Counted from the first letter of the stretch, positions 43,756 to 53,862 are shown. The stretch is 64,000 bases of DNA from Sphingomonas sp. JUb134 (GCF_004341505.2 NZ_SLYP02000001.1:214501-278500); one strand, 5' to 3'. The notes: generated from the sequence alone by a model not told the origin. Translations and numbers: made by a program.

Positions 43756-46089
43756 ATGATCCCGATCTCTTGCCGTGCGCGCCTCATGTCCTGCGCCGCC
43801 CCGGCCCTCATTCTCTTGGCAACGCCCGCAGCGGCCGCTCCCGTGCAGGAGCCTATGCCTGCGGCCGAATCGCAGGCGGAGGCGCAAGAAGAAGTCATCG
43901 TCACCGCGCAGCGCCGTCCGGAGCGTATCCAGAACACGCCCGTCGCGATCACCGCGCTCGACGAACAGGCGATCGTCCAGCGCAAGCTCAGCGACATCAA
44001 GGACGTGGTGACCTACACGCCCGGCTTCTCCGGCAACTCCGAAGACAGCTACATCGATACGCTGGCGATCCGCGGCATCGTCTCGAACGACTACGGCATC
44101 GGCGGCGATCCTTCGATCGGCATTTTCAAGGACGGCGTCTATCAGGGGCGGACCGGAAGCGCGGTCACCTCCCTGTTCGACATCGAGCGCGCGGAGGCCC
44201 TGCGCGGCCCGCAGGGCTTCCTGTTCGGGCGCAACGCCATTTCCGGGGCGATCAACATCGTCACCAACAAGCCCGACACGGATCGAGTGCGGGGGCACGT
44301 CTACCTCGGCTATGGCGAGGTGGATCGCGTGGAGGCGGAGGCTGCGGTCAACCTGCCGCTGAGCGAGCATTGGGCGCTGCGCGTGGCCGGATATCACACC
44401 GCCTCGGACGGGTGGGTGGACAACGTTTTCACGCCCGGTCGCGACGATCGGCTGATGGGCGAGAACCGCACCGCGGCGCGCGCCTCGCTGCTCTATACGG
44501 TGGGTCCGCTGCGCGTGATCGCCATGGGCGAGTATGAGCGGCGGCGGCTGGATGGCACGCCCTATCGCGCTTCCAACGACGATCGCGAGGTGCTGGACGC
44601 GATCGACGACGCGCTTGGCATCGATCTCGTGGTCGGCGGTGGTCCTCGCGATGTGGATACGGAGCTAACGGACCCCCGCGACGACGGTGAGATCTACGGA
44701 GGCACGCTTCAGGCCGACCTGGATCTGGACTTCGCCACGCTGAGTTCCATCACCGCCTATCGCCGCCACCGCTTCTTCTATTCCGAGGATTATGACGGGA
44801 CGCCGCTTCGCATCGGCAACTACAGCCAGCGCCAGCGCGGCACCTATGCAAGCCAGGAGGTCCGCCTCGTTTCTCCGGGCACGGGTCGGTTCACCTGGTC
44901 GGCCGGGCTGTCCGGCTATCGCGAGACGGTGCGGGCCCGCTTCACCGAGCAGGCGGACGAGACCGCCGTCTGCCTGGCCGGCTACGGCTACTCCAGTTGC
45001 GAGGAACTGACCCAGGACCTCTATGGCACGCTCTATGTTGCCGCGCCGGAGGGGATCCTGGTCGACACGAACGAGGCGCGGACGGTGAACACCGGCCTCT
45101 CCGCCTATGGCGACGTAAATTATCGCGTCCTCCCCAAGCTGAACGTCGGCCTGGGACTGCGCTACACCTGGGACCACAAGAAGTTCGGGCTGAACATCCT
45201 CCCGAGCGAAACCACGCTCGGCAACCTCTGGACGTTCGCCTACTACACCGATGGCTTCGTGACCGATGGCAGGTCCTGGCAGGGTACGACGCCGCGACTG
45301 TACGTGCGTTATGAGATCCAGCCCCGCTTGAACGTCTACGCCAGCGTCACGCGGGGCTATAAGTCGGGCGGGTTCGGCTCCTTCACGGTGGCAGCACCGG
45401 GACCGATCGAGGAGTTTGGCCTCGTCCCCGACGGCACCAAGCCCGACGCCTTTGCGCCCGAGACGATCTGGAGCGAGGAACTGGGGGTGAAGGGCGACCT
45501 CCTCGGCGGACGGCTGCGCTTCGACCTCACCGGCTTTCTCTACAACTACCGCAATTTGCAGAGCGTCTATTTCGACACCCAGACGCGCACGCAGCGGGTC
45601 CTGAACGTCGGGCGGGTGCAGGGATATGGCGCCGAGTTCGCGACGACCCTTCGCCCCAGCCTTTTCTTCGATCTGACGGGGACGCTCACCTACACCCACA
45701 CGCGCAAGCGCGGCGACCGCGATTGCACGCTGAAGGACTGCGGCGGCCTCCCGAACCCCACCTGGGCTTCGAGCGGTGTCGGCACCTTCCATTATCCCCT
45801 GGCCTCCGGCGAGGCCTATCTCGCGGGCGAGTGGGTCTACGAAGGGCGCGGGCGCCAAAGCTTCGACTGGCGCGGTATCACCCGCCGCCACGGCTATACC
45901 GCGGTGAACCTCCGCCTCGGCTATCGCTCGGACGCCGGGTGGGAAGCCGTGGCCTACGTCGAGAACCTGTTCGACGCGCTCTACTATCACGGCGCGGAAA
46001 ACGGTGGCGACCTGACCCCTGCCACGGTGTGGGGCGTAGCGCAGCCGCGCAACGTCGGCCTGAACCTGCGGTGGCGCTTCGGCGACTAG
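43756..46089 (+). CDS. TonB-dependent receptor, sphingomonad carbohydrate type
   Basis: A 777-residue outer membrane transporter. A signal (MSCAAPALILLATPAAAAP) is followed by the TonB box and plug start EEVIVTAQRRPERIQNTPVAITALDEQ, then TLAIRGIVSNDYGIGGDPSIGIFKDGVYQGR and RAEALRGPQGFLFGRNAISGAINI, and a barrel ending in the C-terminal LNLRWRFGD. VTAQRRxExxQxxPVAI is the mark of the large group of receptors used by sphingomonads for plant-derived substrates. The ligand is unknown; the converging xylanase suggests xylo-oligosaccharides. The ATG at 43756 follows a long in-frame leader without coding character. Confidence 0.9.
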   Translation: MIPISCRARLMSCAAPALILLATPAAAAPVQEPMPAAESQAEAQEEVIVTAQRRPERIQNTPVAITALDEQAIVQRKLSDIKDVVTYTPGFSGNSEDSYIDTLAIRGIVSNDYGIGGDPSIGIFKDGVYQGRTGSAVTSLFDIERAEALRGPQGFLFGRNAISGAINIVTNKPDTDRVRGHVYLGYGEVDRVEAEAAVNLPLSEHWALRVAGYHTASDGWVDNVFTPGRDDRLMGENRTAARASLLYTVGPLRVIAMGEYERRRLDGTPYRASNDDREVLDAIDDALGIDLVVGGGPRDVDTELTDPRDDGEIYGGTLQADLDLDFATLSSITAYRRHRFFYSEDYDGTPLRIGNYSQRQRGTYASQEVRLVSPGTGRFTWSAGLSGYRETVRARFTEQADETAVCLAGYGYSSCEELTQDLYGTLYVAAPEGILVDTNEARTVNTGLSAYGDVNYRVLPKLNVGLGLRYTWDHKKFGLNILPSETTLGNLWTFAYYTDGFVTDGRSWQGTTPRLYVRYEIQPRLNVYASVTRGYKSGGFGSFTVAAPGPIEEFGLVPDGTKPDAFAPETIWSEELGVKGDLLGGRLRFDLTGFLYNYRNLQSVYFDTQTRTQRVLNVGRVQGYGAEFATTLRPSLFFDLTGTLTYTHTRKRGDRDCTLKDCGGLPNPTWASSGVGTFHYPLASGEAYLAGEWVYEGRGRQSFDWRGITRRHGYTAVNLRLGYRSDAGWEAVAYVENLFDALYYHGAENGGDLTPATVWGVAQPRNVGLNLRWRFGD

Positions 46090-47207
46090 CGCTCGCGAGG
46101 ATGCGCTTCGAACGCGGCCGCCAAGGCATCGCGCATCGGCTTGGGGCGAAACTCGGCGTCGAACGGCAGCGGGCGCTTGGGCAGCGCATCGGGTCGCGGA
46201 CGAAAGTCGTTGAGCCAGCTGTATCGGTCCGACAGCCCCCAGCACATGACCGTGCGGCACTGCGGATAGGAGAGCATGAGGTCCAGGTACGCGCGCGTAT
46301 GCGCCGCGACCTCGGCATCGCGCTTGGCGATATCGCTGGGAAGCGGATTGTCGTGCACGTCCATCTCCGTGATCAGCAGCCGGAAGCCCATGGCCGCGAC
46401 CTCGTCGAGGAACTTGCGCCACGCCGTCTCGTCGAGCGCGCCGAGGCCTGTCGGCGAGTCCGAATATTTGCTGCCCAGATGGCTCTGCACCCCGAGCGCG
46501 TCCACCGGCACGTTGCGCTTGCGGAAGCCCTCCAGCAGCTTCAGCACCGCGTTCCGATGCACGGCCTCGTCGCCGCGCCAGCCCATATAGTCGTTGTAGA
46601 CCAGCTCGGCCGCGGGCGCCGCCGCGCGCGCGCTATGAAAGGCGAGATCCAGCGTCTGCTGTGCGCCGCTCATGGCCTTCGACAGGGCCGTCTCGCGCAG
46701 CATGCCGGTGTCGGAGTCGATCGCCTCGTTGACCACGTCGAAGCTGTCGATGACGCGGGCATAGCGCCCGGCGACCCTGGTCACATGCTCCTGCAGCAGC
46801 CGCTCGGCCGCGCGGGCCGGCTGCGCACCGAAGTCGTGTTCGGTGACCCATTTCGGCGTCCAGCGCTCCGAATGCCACAGCAGCGTGTGCCCGCGCACGC
46901 CCAAGCCGTTGCGGGTCGCCCAGCCGATCAGCGCGTCCGCAGGGCCGAAGTCGAACGTCGTCGCGTTCGGCCGGGTGATGCTCCATTTGAGTTCGTTCTC
47001 CGGCACGATCAGCGCACACTCGCGGGCATTGAGCGCGCGATAGGCGGCGTCGGCGAAATTGCCCTTGCCGATCGTGCTGCCGAACCGGATGCCGCTGGCG
47101 GCGGCGATTGCGCCCAGACCGTCACCGCGGGGCGCGGCTTGGAGTGGCAGCGCGAGCGCGCCGGCGGCCCCTGCGGCTCCGGCAAGAAATTGGCGGCGAT
47201 CGAACAT
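46086..47207 (-). CDS. GH10 endo-1,4-beta-xylanase
   Basis: A 373-residue secreted xylanase with a twin-arginine signal (FDRRQFLAG). The GH10 barrel carries the acid/base Glu161 in FDVVNEAI and the nucleophile Glu281 in LLITEMDVHD, plus GHTLLWHSE and VQSHLG. It would cut the xylan backbone in the periplasm or outside the cell. It is the last gene of a GH43/MGH1-like/GH10 operon. Its stop codon overlaps that of the converging TonB receptor in the palindrome CTAG. Confidence 0.94.
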   Translation of the reverse strand: MFDRRQFLAGAAGAAGALALPLQAAPRGDGLGAIAAASGIRFGSTIGKGNFADAAYRALNARECALIVPENELKWSITRPNATTFDFGPADALIGWATRNGLGVRGHTLLWHSERWTPKWVTEHDFGAQPARAAERLLQEHVTRVAGRYARVIDSFDVVNEAIDSDTGMLRETALSKAMSGAQQTLDLAFHSARAAAPAAELVYNDYMGWRGDEAVHRNAVLKLLEGFRKRNVPVDALGVQSHLGSKYSDSPTGLGALDETAWRKFLDEVAAMGFRLLITEMDVHDNPLPSDIAKRDAEVAAHTRAYLDLMLSYPQCRTVMCWGLSDRYSWLNDFRPRPDALPKRPLPFDAEFRPKPMRDALAAAFEAHPRER

Positions 47208-47230
47208 GGGCTTTCTCCGGTTTCCGGGGC

Positions 47231-48823
47231 TCAGCCCTGGTCGAGGGCGATGCGGCGATTGGGCTGGATCGTGATCGTGCGGGGCGGCCGCCCGGCGAGG
47301 CGGAGCGTGACCCGCTGTGGCTTTGGCTCGATTCCGAGCAGCGCGCGCGGCGTGCCCTCCGGGTCGGTGATCAGCCGGACGGCGCCGCCCTCGATCCGGC
47401 CGAGCAGCTTGCCCGACAGGGTGAGGCTCGCCCCCCTGCCGTCATAGGCCATCGCCGCCGTTCGCCCTGCGTCCGTCGGCAGGGACAGCTGCGTTCCGGC
47501 GGCGGCGGCGTGCCCGGGGCGCACGTTCCAGTGGAGCGCGTCGGGCTCCTCGACGACGCCCACCAGGCGCCAGCTATAGTCCACCATCACCAATGCGCAG
47601 GGCGAATAGCGTGGCTGGTCCTCGCCATGGGTGAAGGCGCCGGTCTCCGGATCGATCTGCTGGCGGAAGCTCGGGTCCGCCTGGATCGCCTCGCACCAGG
47701 CGTTCATCATCTCGGTGAACTCGGCCGTGCGGCCATAATGCTCGATCCAGCGCGGCGCGCGCATGGCGGTGAGCGCCTGCGACGCGCCGCCCCAGCTGTT
47801 CGCCGGGATCGGCCGGACGAACGTCGGATCGTCCATCGCGATCGACGCCATCGGGTAGCGCGTCCAGAATACCTGCCGGTTGCCCAGCTGCCGGGTCCAC
47901 AGGATGTCGAAGGTCTTCTGGTCGACGACATGCTCCCCGCAGACGCGGCTGAGAATGTCGGAGCGCACGCGCACGAACTGATTTTGCGCATCCAGGTCGT
48001 AGAAGGCCGCATCCTCGGCGACATAGAGCGTGTCCAGGATCCGCCGCCGAATGGCTTCCGCCTGCTCGGCCCAGCGTGCGGCCTCGTCGCGGTTGCCCAG
48101 CGCCTCGGCCATCGCCGCCAGTGCGCGGCGGCCGCCGTAGACCGTCGCCGAGAGGTCCGGACACAGCCGCGGCAGGGAGGCGATCGGATGATGGGTGCGC
48201 GCGTCCTTGTTGGGGCACTGGTTGGGCATGCCCTTCCACCGCGGCGAATTGTCGTGGCCGGTGTCATAGGTGCAGAAGCCCTCGACCAGCCCGGTGCCGC
48301 GCGTGTTGCGATGGCGCATCAGCCAGCCGTCCCACGCGCCGCACGCCCGATAGGCCGTTTCCAGCAGTTCGCCGTCGCCGGTCGCCCGCGCCAGATCCCA
48401 GGCGGTGGCGGCGATCGGCACCACCATCTGGATCTGGCCGAAGCCGGTCTCGACGACCTTGTTGTTCGCCGGCAGCTGACCGTCGGCGCGCTGCAGTTCG
48501 AAGAAGGTCAGGTGGCTGTTGCGCGCCACGTCCGGTCGGAACTTGCGATAGAGCAGCGCCTCGTGCGGCCCGCATTCCTGCCAGATGCCCTGGTAGACCG
48601 ATCCCTCGATCAGCACCGGCTTGCTGACGTAGGGCATGACCTTCACATTGCCGGCGAGCACGTCGAGGGCCGCGTCATAGGCCGCCTGCCAGCGCGGGTT
48701 CGTGGTCGAGAAGCGCGGAACACCTGCTCCCCCGCCCTGCTGGGCGCGAGCAAAAATAGGCAGGGCCAGCGTCGCGGCGGCGCTTGCGGCAAGGAATGAC
48801 CTGCGATCCAAGGACGACCTCAT
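47231..48823 (-). CDS. Exported MGH1-like (alpha/alpha)6 glycoside hydrolase, function unassigned
   Basis: A 530-residue protein with a twin-arginine signal (DRRSFLAASAAATLALPIFARAQ). The body has the helical-barrel pattern of MGH1/GH63-like enzymes: YDTGHDNSPRW, PDLSATVYGGRRALAAMAEALG, an inserted IPANSWGGASQALTAM, and a C-terminal beta-sandwich tail. The conserved acidic residues around DTGHDN are the likely catalytic cleft. Its place between GH43 and GH10 suggests it cuts a xylan side chain or reducing end. Its ATG overlaps the GH43 stop by four bases. Confidence 0.72.
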   Translation of the reverse strand: MRSSLDRRSFLAASAAATLALPIFARAQQGGGAGVPRFSTTNPRWQAAYDAALDVLAGNVKVMPYVSKPVLIEGSVYQGIWQECGPHEALLYRKFRPDVARNSHLTFFELQRADGQLPANNKVVETGFGQIQMVVPIAATAWDLARATGDGELLETAYRACGAWDGWLMRHRNTRGTGLVEGFCTYDTGHDNSPRWKGMPNQCPNKDARTHHPIASLPRLCPDLSATVYGGRRALAAMAEALGNRDEAARWAEQAEAIRRRILDTLYVAEDAAFYDLDAQNQFVRVRSDILSRVCGEHVVDQKTFDILWTRQLGNRQVFWTRYPMASIAMDDPTFVRPIPANSWGGASQALTAMRAPRWIEHYGRTAEFTEMMNAWCEAIQADPSFRQQIDPETGAFTHGEDQPRYSPCALVMVDYSWRLVGVVEEPDALHWNVRPGHAAAAGTQLSLPTDAGRTAAMAYDGRGASLTLSGKLLGRIEGGAVRLITDPEGTPRALLGIEPKPQRVTLRLAGRPPRTITIQPNRRIALDQG

Positions 48824-50457
48824 GGGTTGAGCTCCGGATGGTCGACGTGGAACCAGTCGACGTCGATGTGGCCGCTCGGACCCCGCTTGTTGAAGGTGAA
48901 CAGCGCCGGGCGCGATCCCTTCCACCAGGAGAAGCGGGCGAGCGGGATGGCGTCCCCCAGCGGCGTGAAACCGCCCGTGCCCAGGCGGTAGCTGTAGCGG
49001 ACGGTCTGGTCGCGACCGACCTCGGCGCGCAGCTCGATGGTGTCGGCGGTCAGCCGCGGCCCGGCCTGTTCCTCGCCTTCGCGGGTCAGGGCCAGGTGCG
49101 TCTCACCCCGCTCGCGCACCGCGCCGATCCAGCTCGGGCGTACCCCGAACAGGGTGAGACCGGCACGCTGGCCATCCGCCATGTGGGACAGATCGATCCG
49201 CGCGGTGATGCGGCTCTCCGGTCCCTGCAACACCTGGGTCAGCGTGTTCCGCGCCGTCACCAGATGCTGCGCCTCACCCGCCTCCAGCCGCAGCCAGCCC
49301 GGGCGCGCCGACAGGCTCCAGCGCGTGTCGTCGGGATTATGGTTCCAGGCCCATTGCAGGCCCAGCTTCGGCGCGCTGAACTCGTCGGAGTCCTGCAGCC
49401 GGTCCCGGGCCGGTGCATGACCGGTGTTGGGCCGGGGCGGCGTCATCATCGGCTCGCCCGAGGTCTTGCCCGCGAGCGGCCGCCCCATCACTGGCCAGTC
49501 GCCCACCCAGCGCACCGGCTGGAGGTGGACGATGCGGCCGAACGCACCGGTGCTGTTGAAATGAGCGAACCATCCCTCGCCCGACGGCGTCTCGATCCAG
49601 CCGCCCTGATGCGGCCCTTCCAACTGGGTCGAGCCCTGCTCCAGCACCACGCGCCATTGATAGGGCCCGCGAATGTTGCGCGCGCGCAGCGCGACCTGCT
49701 GTCCCTTCTCCACCCCGCCGATCGGGGCGAAGATGTAGTACCAGCCATTGCGCTTGTAGAACTTCGGCCCTTCCAGGATCGGCAGGTTCGCCTTGTCCTC
49801 GACGATCACCTCGCCCTTGTCGAGCACGCGAGTCCCGTCCGCGCTCATGCGGTGGAGGATCAGCGGGCCGGCGCCGTGGCGCGAATGGACCAGCCAGGCG
49901 GTGCCGTCCTCGTCCCAGAAGGGGCACGGGTCCTCCAGCATCCGCTCGTCGATGACCTTGACCGGCTTGCTCCACGGACCGGCCGGGTCACCGGCGGTCG
50001 CCATGAACACGCCTTCGTCGATCGTCGCCCAGTAGACGTAGAACCGGCCGTTGTGATGCCGGATCGACGGCGCCCACACGCCGCCTGCGTAGCGCGTGCC
50101 CCCCACCGGCTTTGAGATCTTGTCGGTGAGGCTGTGCGGTCCCGGCATGTCATATTCGGGCGCGAACGGCAGGCGCGGCAACACGCTGCCGATGATCGTC
50201 CAGTGCACCAGGTCATAGGACCGCAGGATCGGGAGGCCGGGCGAGAAGTGGAAGCTCGACGACACCATGTAATAGGCGGTGCCAAAACGGATGATGTCCG
50301 GATCGGAATAGTCGGCGAACAGGATCGGGTTGCGGAACGTGGCGGGTGCGGTGGCCGACTGATCCGCAGAGACTGATTTCGCACCGCCGCACAAGATCAA
50401 CGCAAGCAGTGTCAACCCGGTGCGTACAGACCTCCGCCGTCCCAAGCCTTGAACCAT
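48820..50457 (-). CDS. GH43 beta-xylosidase/arabinofuranosidase
   Basis: A 545-residue exported enzyme (signal LTLLALILCGGAKSVSA). A five-bladed propeller bears the base Asp52 in YSDPDI, the pKa-setting Asp176 in LEDPCPF and the acid Glu229 in ILEGPKFY. A C-terminal jelly-roll domain (from about 350: DEFSAPKLGLQWAWNHNPDDTRWSL) is typical of GH43 beta-xylosidases. It would release xylose or arabinose from xylo-oligosaccharides. The ATG at 50457 is preceded by an in-frame TTG. It heads the hydrolase operon, divergent from a large TonB receptor. Confidence 0.93.
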   Translation of the reverse strand: MVQGLGRRRSVRTGLTLLALILCGGAKSVSADQSATAPATFRNPILFADYSDPDIIRFGTAYYMVSSSFHFSPGLPILRSYDLVHWTIIGSVLPRLPFAPEYDMPGPHSLTDKISKPVGGTRYAGGVWAPSIRHHNGRFYVYWATIDEGVFMATAGDPAGPWSKPVKVIDERMLEDPCPFWDEDGTAWLVHSRHGAGPLILHRMSADGTRVLDKGEVIVEDKANLPILEGPKFYKRNGWYYIFAPIGGVEKGQQVALRARNIRGPYQWRVVLEQGSTQLEGPHQGGWIETPSGEGWFAHFNSTGAFGRIVHLQPVRWVGDWPVMGRPLAGKTSGEPMMTPPRPNTGHAPARDRLQDSDEFSAPKLGLQWAWNHNPDDTRWSLSARPGWLRLEAGEAQHLVTARNTLTQVLQGPESRITARIDLSHMADGQRAGLTLFGVRPSWIGAVRERGETHLALTREGEEQAGPRLTADTIELRAEVGRDQTVRYSYRLGTGGFTPLGDAIPLARFSWWKGSRPALFTFNKRGPSGHIDVDWFHVDHPELNP

Positions 50458-50565
50458 CAACCCCTCCTCATCCCAAACAGCGAGAGCGTTACCACGCTTC
50501 TTGTTGCTGCATCTGCGTTGTTCGCGTGGCGACTTGGCGCCGCTTTCCAGACGTAGAACATAGCA

Positions 50566-50626
50566 TTGACGTGTTCAACAAGTGGAACTAAGTTTCAACA
50601 TATCTCGCGAGACGTTAGCGCTATCG
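50566..50626 (+). promoter_or_regulatory. Promoter with LacI-type operator, xylan receptor gene
   Basis: TTGACG at 50566-50571 and TAAGTT at 50589-50594 form a weak promoter with a 17-base spacer. Downstream, CGTTAGCGCTATCG (50613-50626) is symmetric at 12 of 14 positions with the central CG and AGCGCT core of LacI-family operators. Such an operator at the expected start site suggests repression released by a sugar. The regulator itself is not in the window. Confidence 0.5.
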
Positions 50627-50712
50627 CTTACGACTTGGCAGCAGACGGGCCTACCGTCGCGCCGCGGGGCGACAGGCCGATCAACGGGTCGGCAGCAAAG
50701 GGAGGATGTTTG

Positions 50713-53700
50713 ATGGGGACTCGGGCTCTAGTTCGCGCGCACCTGCTGGCCGGCTCAGCGGTACTGATGGCCGGAGCGTTGCCCGGCGGCCCGGCGTTCG
50801 CTCAGGCGGTGCCCGTCCAGGCCACGGAGCAGACGGCGCCTACCCCCATCGGCTCCAACGGCACTGCCCAGACCAGCACCGTCGCCGATCCCAACGGCCA
50901 GGCGGGCAGCCAAGTCAATGGGGAGGGTGAATCCGGCGCCGATGTCGTCGTCACCGGATCCCGCATCGCCCGCACCGGCTTCGACGCGCCGACCCCCGTC
51001 AACGTCGTCGACGCGCAGGAGGTGAAGCTCTCGGGCAACGTCAACATCGAACGCACCCTCCAGCAAATCCCGCAGACGGTCGCCTCCCAGCTGGGCGGCG
51101 CCACGTCGAACACCGTTCCCGGTGGCTACGCCGACGTCAATCTTCGCGGCTTCGGCTCGACCCGAAACCTGGTGCTGGTGAACGGCCGGCGCTTCGCGAT
51201 CTTCGGGCCGGAACAAGTCGTCGATCTCAACACCATCCCCTCGACGTTGATCGCCCGGACCGAGATCGTCACCGGCGGTTCGTCCGCGGTCTATGGCTCG
51301 GACGCGATCACGGGCGTGGTGAACTTCATCATGCGCACCGATTTCGAGGGCGTGGAGGCGCGCGCGCAGCTCAACCTGGCGGGGCCGACGAGCACGCCCA
51401 CCTATAATTATGATCTCACGGTTGGTGGCAACTTCGCCGAAGGGCGCGGAAACGCCGTGGTCTCGATGAACTATCTCGACCGCGGCTCCATCACTCGCGG
51501 GCAGCGGGGTAGCTTCGCCTATCTGTCGCTCGCCGATGGGTGCGTCGTGCCCGGATCGGGGAGCGCGAGCGGCCCGGGCACACCGTTCACGCCTGCCGGA
51601 GGACTTGGCTGCGTCGCCGGCGGCGGTGAGCTCGGCTTCGTCGCGAGCGGATCGGGCGACATCCCCGACGGCCGCTTCTCCGGCATTCCGGCCTTTGGTG
51701 GCACCAACGCCGCGCTGAACGCCGCCTATGCCGCAGCCGGCCTGAGCGGCCTCGGCGGCCGCGGCTTCACCTTCAACGACGAAGGCTCCTCGGCCCGGCC
51801 GGCGCTTACCCCGCAGGACGACTTCAACCTCGGCCCGGACAACTACCTCATCCAGCCGCAGAAGCGCTGGATGATCAACAGCTTCGCGCACTATGACTTC
51901 ACGGACTCGATCACCGGCTACATGGAGCTCCACTATTCGCACAACGAGGTGGATGCCCGGCTCGCGCCGACCAACGTCGGCTCGCCGACGCTGTTCAACG
52001 TCGACAATCCCTATCTCACGCCCGCGTTGCAGGAGGTCTTCCGGCAGCTCGACCTCGCCGAGACCGGACCCACGACCGTCACCAGCGGCACCGCCACCCG
52101 GATCAACAACCCGGGCGATGGCCTTGCGCTCGTCACTGCTGGCCGCCGTTACGTCGAGGTCGGCGCGCGGGCCGCGACCGAGCGGCGCAACGTCTATCGC
52201 GGCGCCTGGGGCCTGCGCGGCGATCTCGGGAACGCGTCCGAGAACTTCCTGACCGACCTGAAGTGGGACGCCTACTACACCTACTCGCGCAGCGAGAACA
52301 CGCTGCAGCTGCGCAACGCCCTGTCGCGCAGCCGGCTCCAGGAGTCGCTGCTTTCGGAGGGCGGCGCGGCCCCCTTGTGCAACATCTTTGGCGCGAACGT
52401 CAGCGCGGAATGCGCAAGCGCGATTCGCATCAACGCGACCAACACCACCGTCGCCACCCAGCAGGTCGCGCAAGCAAGCCTCACCGGCAATCTCGTCAAC
52501 CTGCCTGCCGGCGGGGCGGGCTTCTCGGGCGGCTTCGAATGGCGCAAGGTGAGCGCGACCTTCTCGCCCGACTCCTTCCTCGCGTCCGGGGACGTCGCCG
52601 GCTTCAATCCGGGCCTCCCCACCCAGGGCTCGGTGTCGGTGAAGGAGGCCTTCGGCGAAGTCCGAATCCCGCTGATCCACAACACGCCGCTGATCGAGCA
52701 TCTCGCGTTCAACGGCGCATTCCGCTACTCCGACTACAGCCTGAAAGGCGTCGGCGGGCAGTGGACCTATTCGGCCGGCTTCGACTGGCGCGTATCCCGC
52801 GACCTGACCCTGCGCGGCCAGTATCAGCGCGCGATCCGCGCACCCAACGTGGGCGAGCTCTACGGCGGCATCAATCGCGTCGTCGGCGCAGCGACCGATC
52901 CCTGCTCGAGCCGCGCGCCGGTGTCGCAGCAGACCGACGCGGTTCGCGCGGTGTGCATCGCGACCGGCGTGCCAGCGGCCGCCGTCTTCTCGCCCGAGGT
53001 GCAGCCGAACGCGATCATCCCCGCGGACTTCAGCGGCAACCCCAACCTCGATGCCGAAAAGTCCAACACCTACACGGCAGGCGCCGTCATCACGCCGCGC
53101 TTCGCGCCCGGCCTGTACCTCAGCGTCGATTACTTCAACATCGACCTTAAGGGGGCGGTTGCTGCACTCGGCGGGGGGCTGCAGAACACCTTCAATCTCT
53201 GCTATCTGACGCTGCAGGACGCAAACAGCGAATATTGCCGCGCACTCAACCGCGATCCCCGCACGGGCGAGATCAACGATCCCTATGTCGCGCGCATCCT
53301 GAACGCGAACACGGGCGCGCTCCAGACCGAGGGCATCGACTTCGCCGGCCGCTACCGCTTCGACATCGGCTCGGGCGATACCTCGGTCGAGCTCAGCTCC
53401 ACCTTCACCTATCTGCTCGACTTCACCTCGACGCCGGTGGCAGCCTTCCCGGACATCAAGAACAAGTGCGTCGGCTCGTACGGTCCCACCTGCGGGCAGC
53501 CGCTGCCGGAATGGCGCGGCACCACGCGGGCGACGCTCAACATCGGCGATTTCTCGGCGAGCGTGCGGCATCGCTACATCGGCCCGGTCACCACCGACCG
53601 CTACATCGTGCCGCTGCGCCAGAATGCGGAGACGGCCCCGCCGATCACCAACTTCGCCTACCCGCGCCTTGCCGCGCAGAATTACGTCGACGTCTCGTTC

Positions 53701-53862
53701 AGCCTGGGCGTGACCGACAAGGTGGAGTTCTTCGGCGGCGTCAACAACGTGCTCAACAACAAGCCCCCGATCACCACCCAGGGCCCGAGCGCCAACACCT
53801 TCTCGGCCACCTACGACGTACTCGGGCCGGAGTTCTTCCTCGGCGCCACCGCGAAGTTCTGA
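50713..53862 (+). CDS. Large TonB-dependent receptor, likely oligosaccharide uptake
   Basis: 1049 residues. Signal up to about GGPAFAQA, a low-complexity Gly/Ser/Thr spacer, then DVVVTGSRIARTGFDAPTPVNVVDAQEV, the VVVTGSRI plug opening common in sphingomonads and Caulobacter, with VNLRGFGSTRNLVLVNGRR and TGGSSAVYGSDAITGVVNFI. It ends in a C-terminal Phe motif (EFFLGATAKF). AAGGGAGG lies upstream of the ATG at 50713. Divergent from the GH43 operon and followed by GH28, it most likely imports xylo- or galacturono-oligosaccharides. Confidence 0.92.
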   Translation: MGTRALVRAHLLAGSAVLMAGALPGGPAFAQAVPVQATEQTAPTPIGSNGTAQTSTVADPNGQAGSQVNGEGESGADVVVTGSRIARTGFDAPTPVNVVDAQEVKLSGNVNIERTLQQIPQTVASQLGGATSNTVPGGYADVNLRGFGSTRNLVLVNGRRFAIFGPEQVVDLNTIPSTLIARTEIVTGGSSAVYGSDAITGVVNFIMRTDFEGVEARAQLNLAGPTSTPTYNYDLTVGGNFAEGRGNAVVSMNYLDRGSITRGQRGSFAYLSLADGCVVPGSGSASGPGTPFTPAGGLGCVAGGGELGFVASGSGDIPDGRFSGIPAFGGTNAALNAAYAAAGLSGLGGRGFTFNDEGSSARPALTPQDDFNLGPDNYLIQPQKRWMINSFAHYDFTDSITGYMELHYSHNEVDARLAPTNVGSPTLFNVDNPYLTPALQEVFRQLDLAETGPTTVTSGTATRINNPGDGLALVTAGRRYVEVGARAATERRNVYRGAWGLRGDLGNASENFLTDLKWDAYYTYSRSENTLQLRNALSRSRLQESLLSEGGAAPLCNIFGANVSAECASAIRINATNTTVATQQVAQASLTGNLVNLPAGGAGFSGGFEWRKVSATFSPDSFLASGDVAGFNPGLPTQGSVSVKEAFGEVRIPLIHNTPLIEHLAFNGAFRYSDYSLKGVGGQWTYSAGFDWRVSRDLTLRGQYQRAIRAPNVGELYGGINRVVGAATDPCSSRAPVSQQTDAVRAVCIATGVPAAAVFSPEVQPNAIIPADFSGNPNLDAEKSNTYTAGAVITPRFAPGLYLSVDYFNIDLKGAVAALGGGLQNTFNLCYLTLQDANSEYCRALNRDPRTGEINDPYVARILNANTGALQTEGIDFAGRYRFDIGSGDTSVELSSTFTYLLDFTSTPVAAFPDIKNKCVGSYGPTCGQPLPEWRGTTRATLNIGDFSASVRHRYIGPVTTDRYIVPLRQNAETAPPITNFAYPRLAAQNYVDVSFSLGVTDKVEFFGGVNNVLNNKPPITTQGPSANTFSATYDVLGPEFFLGATAKF

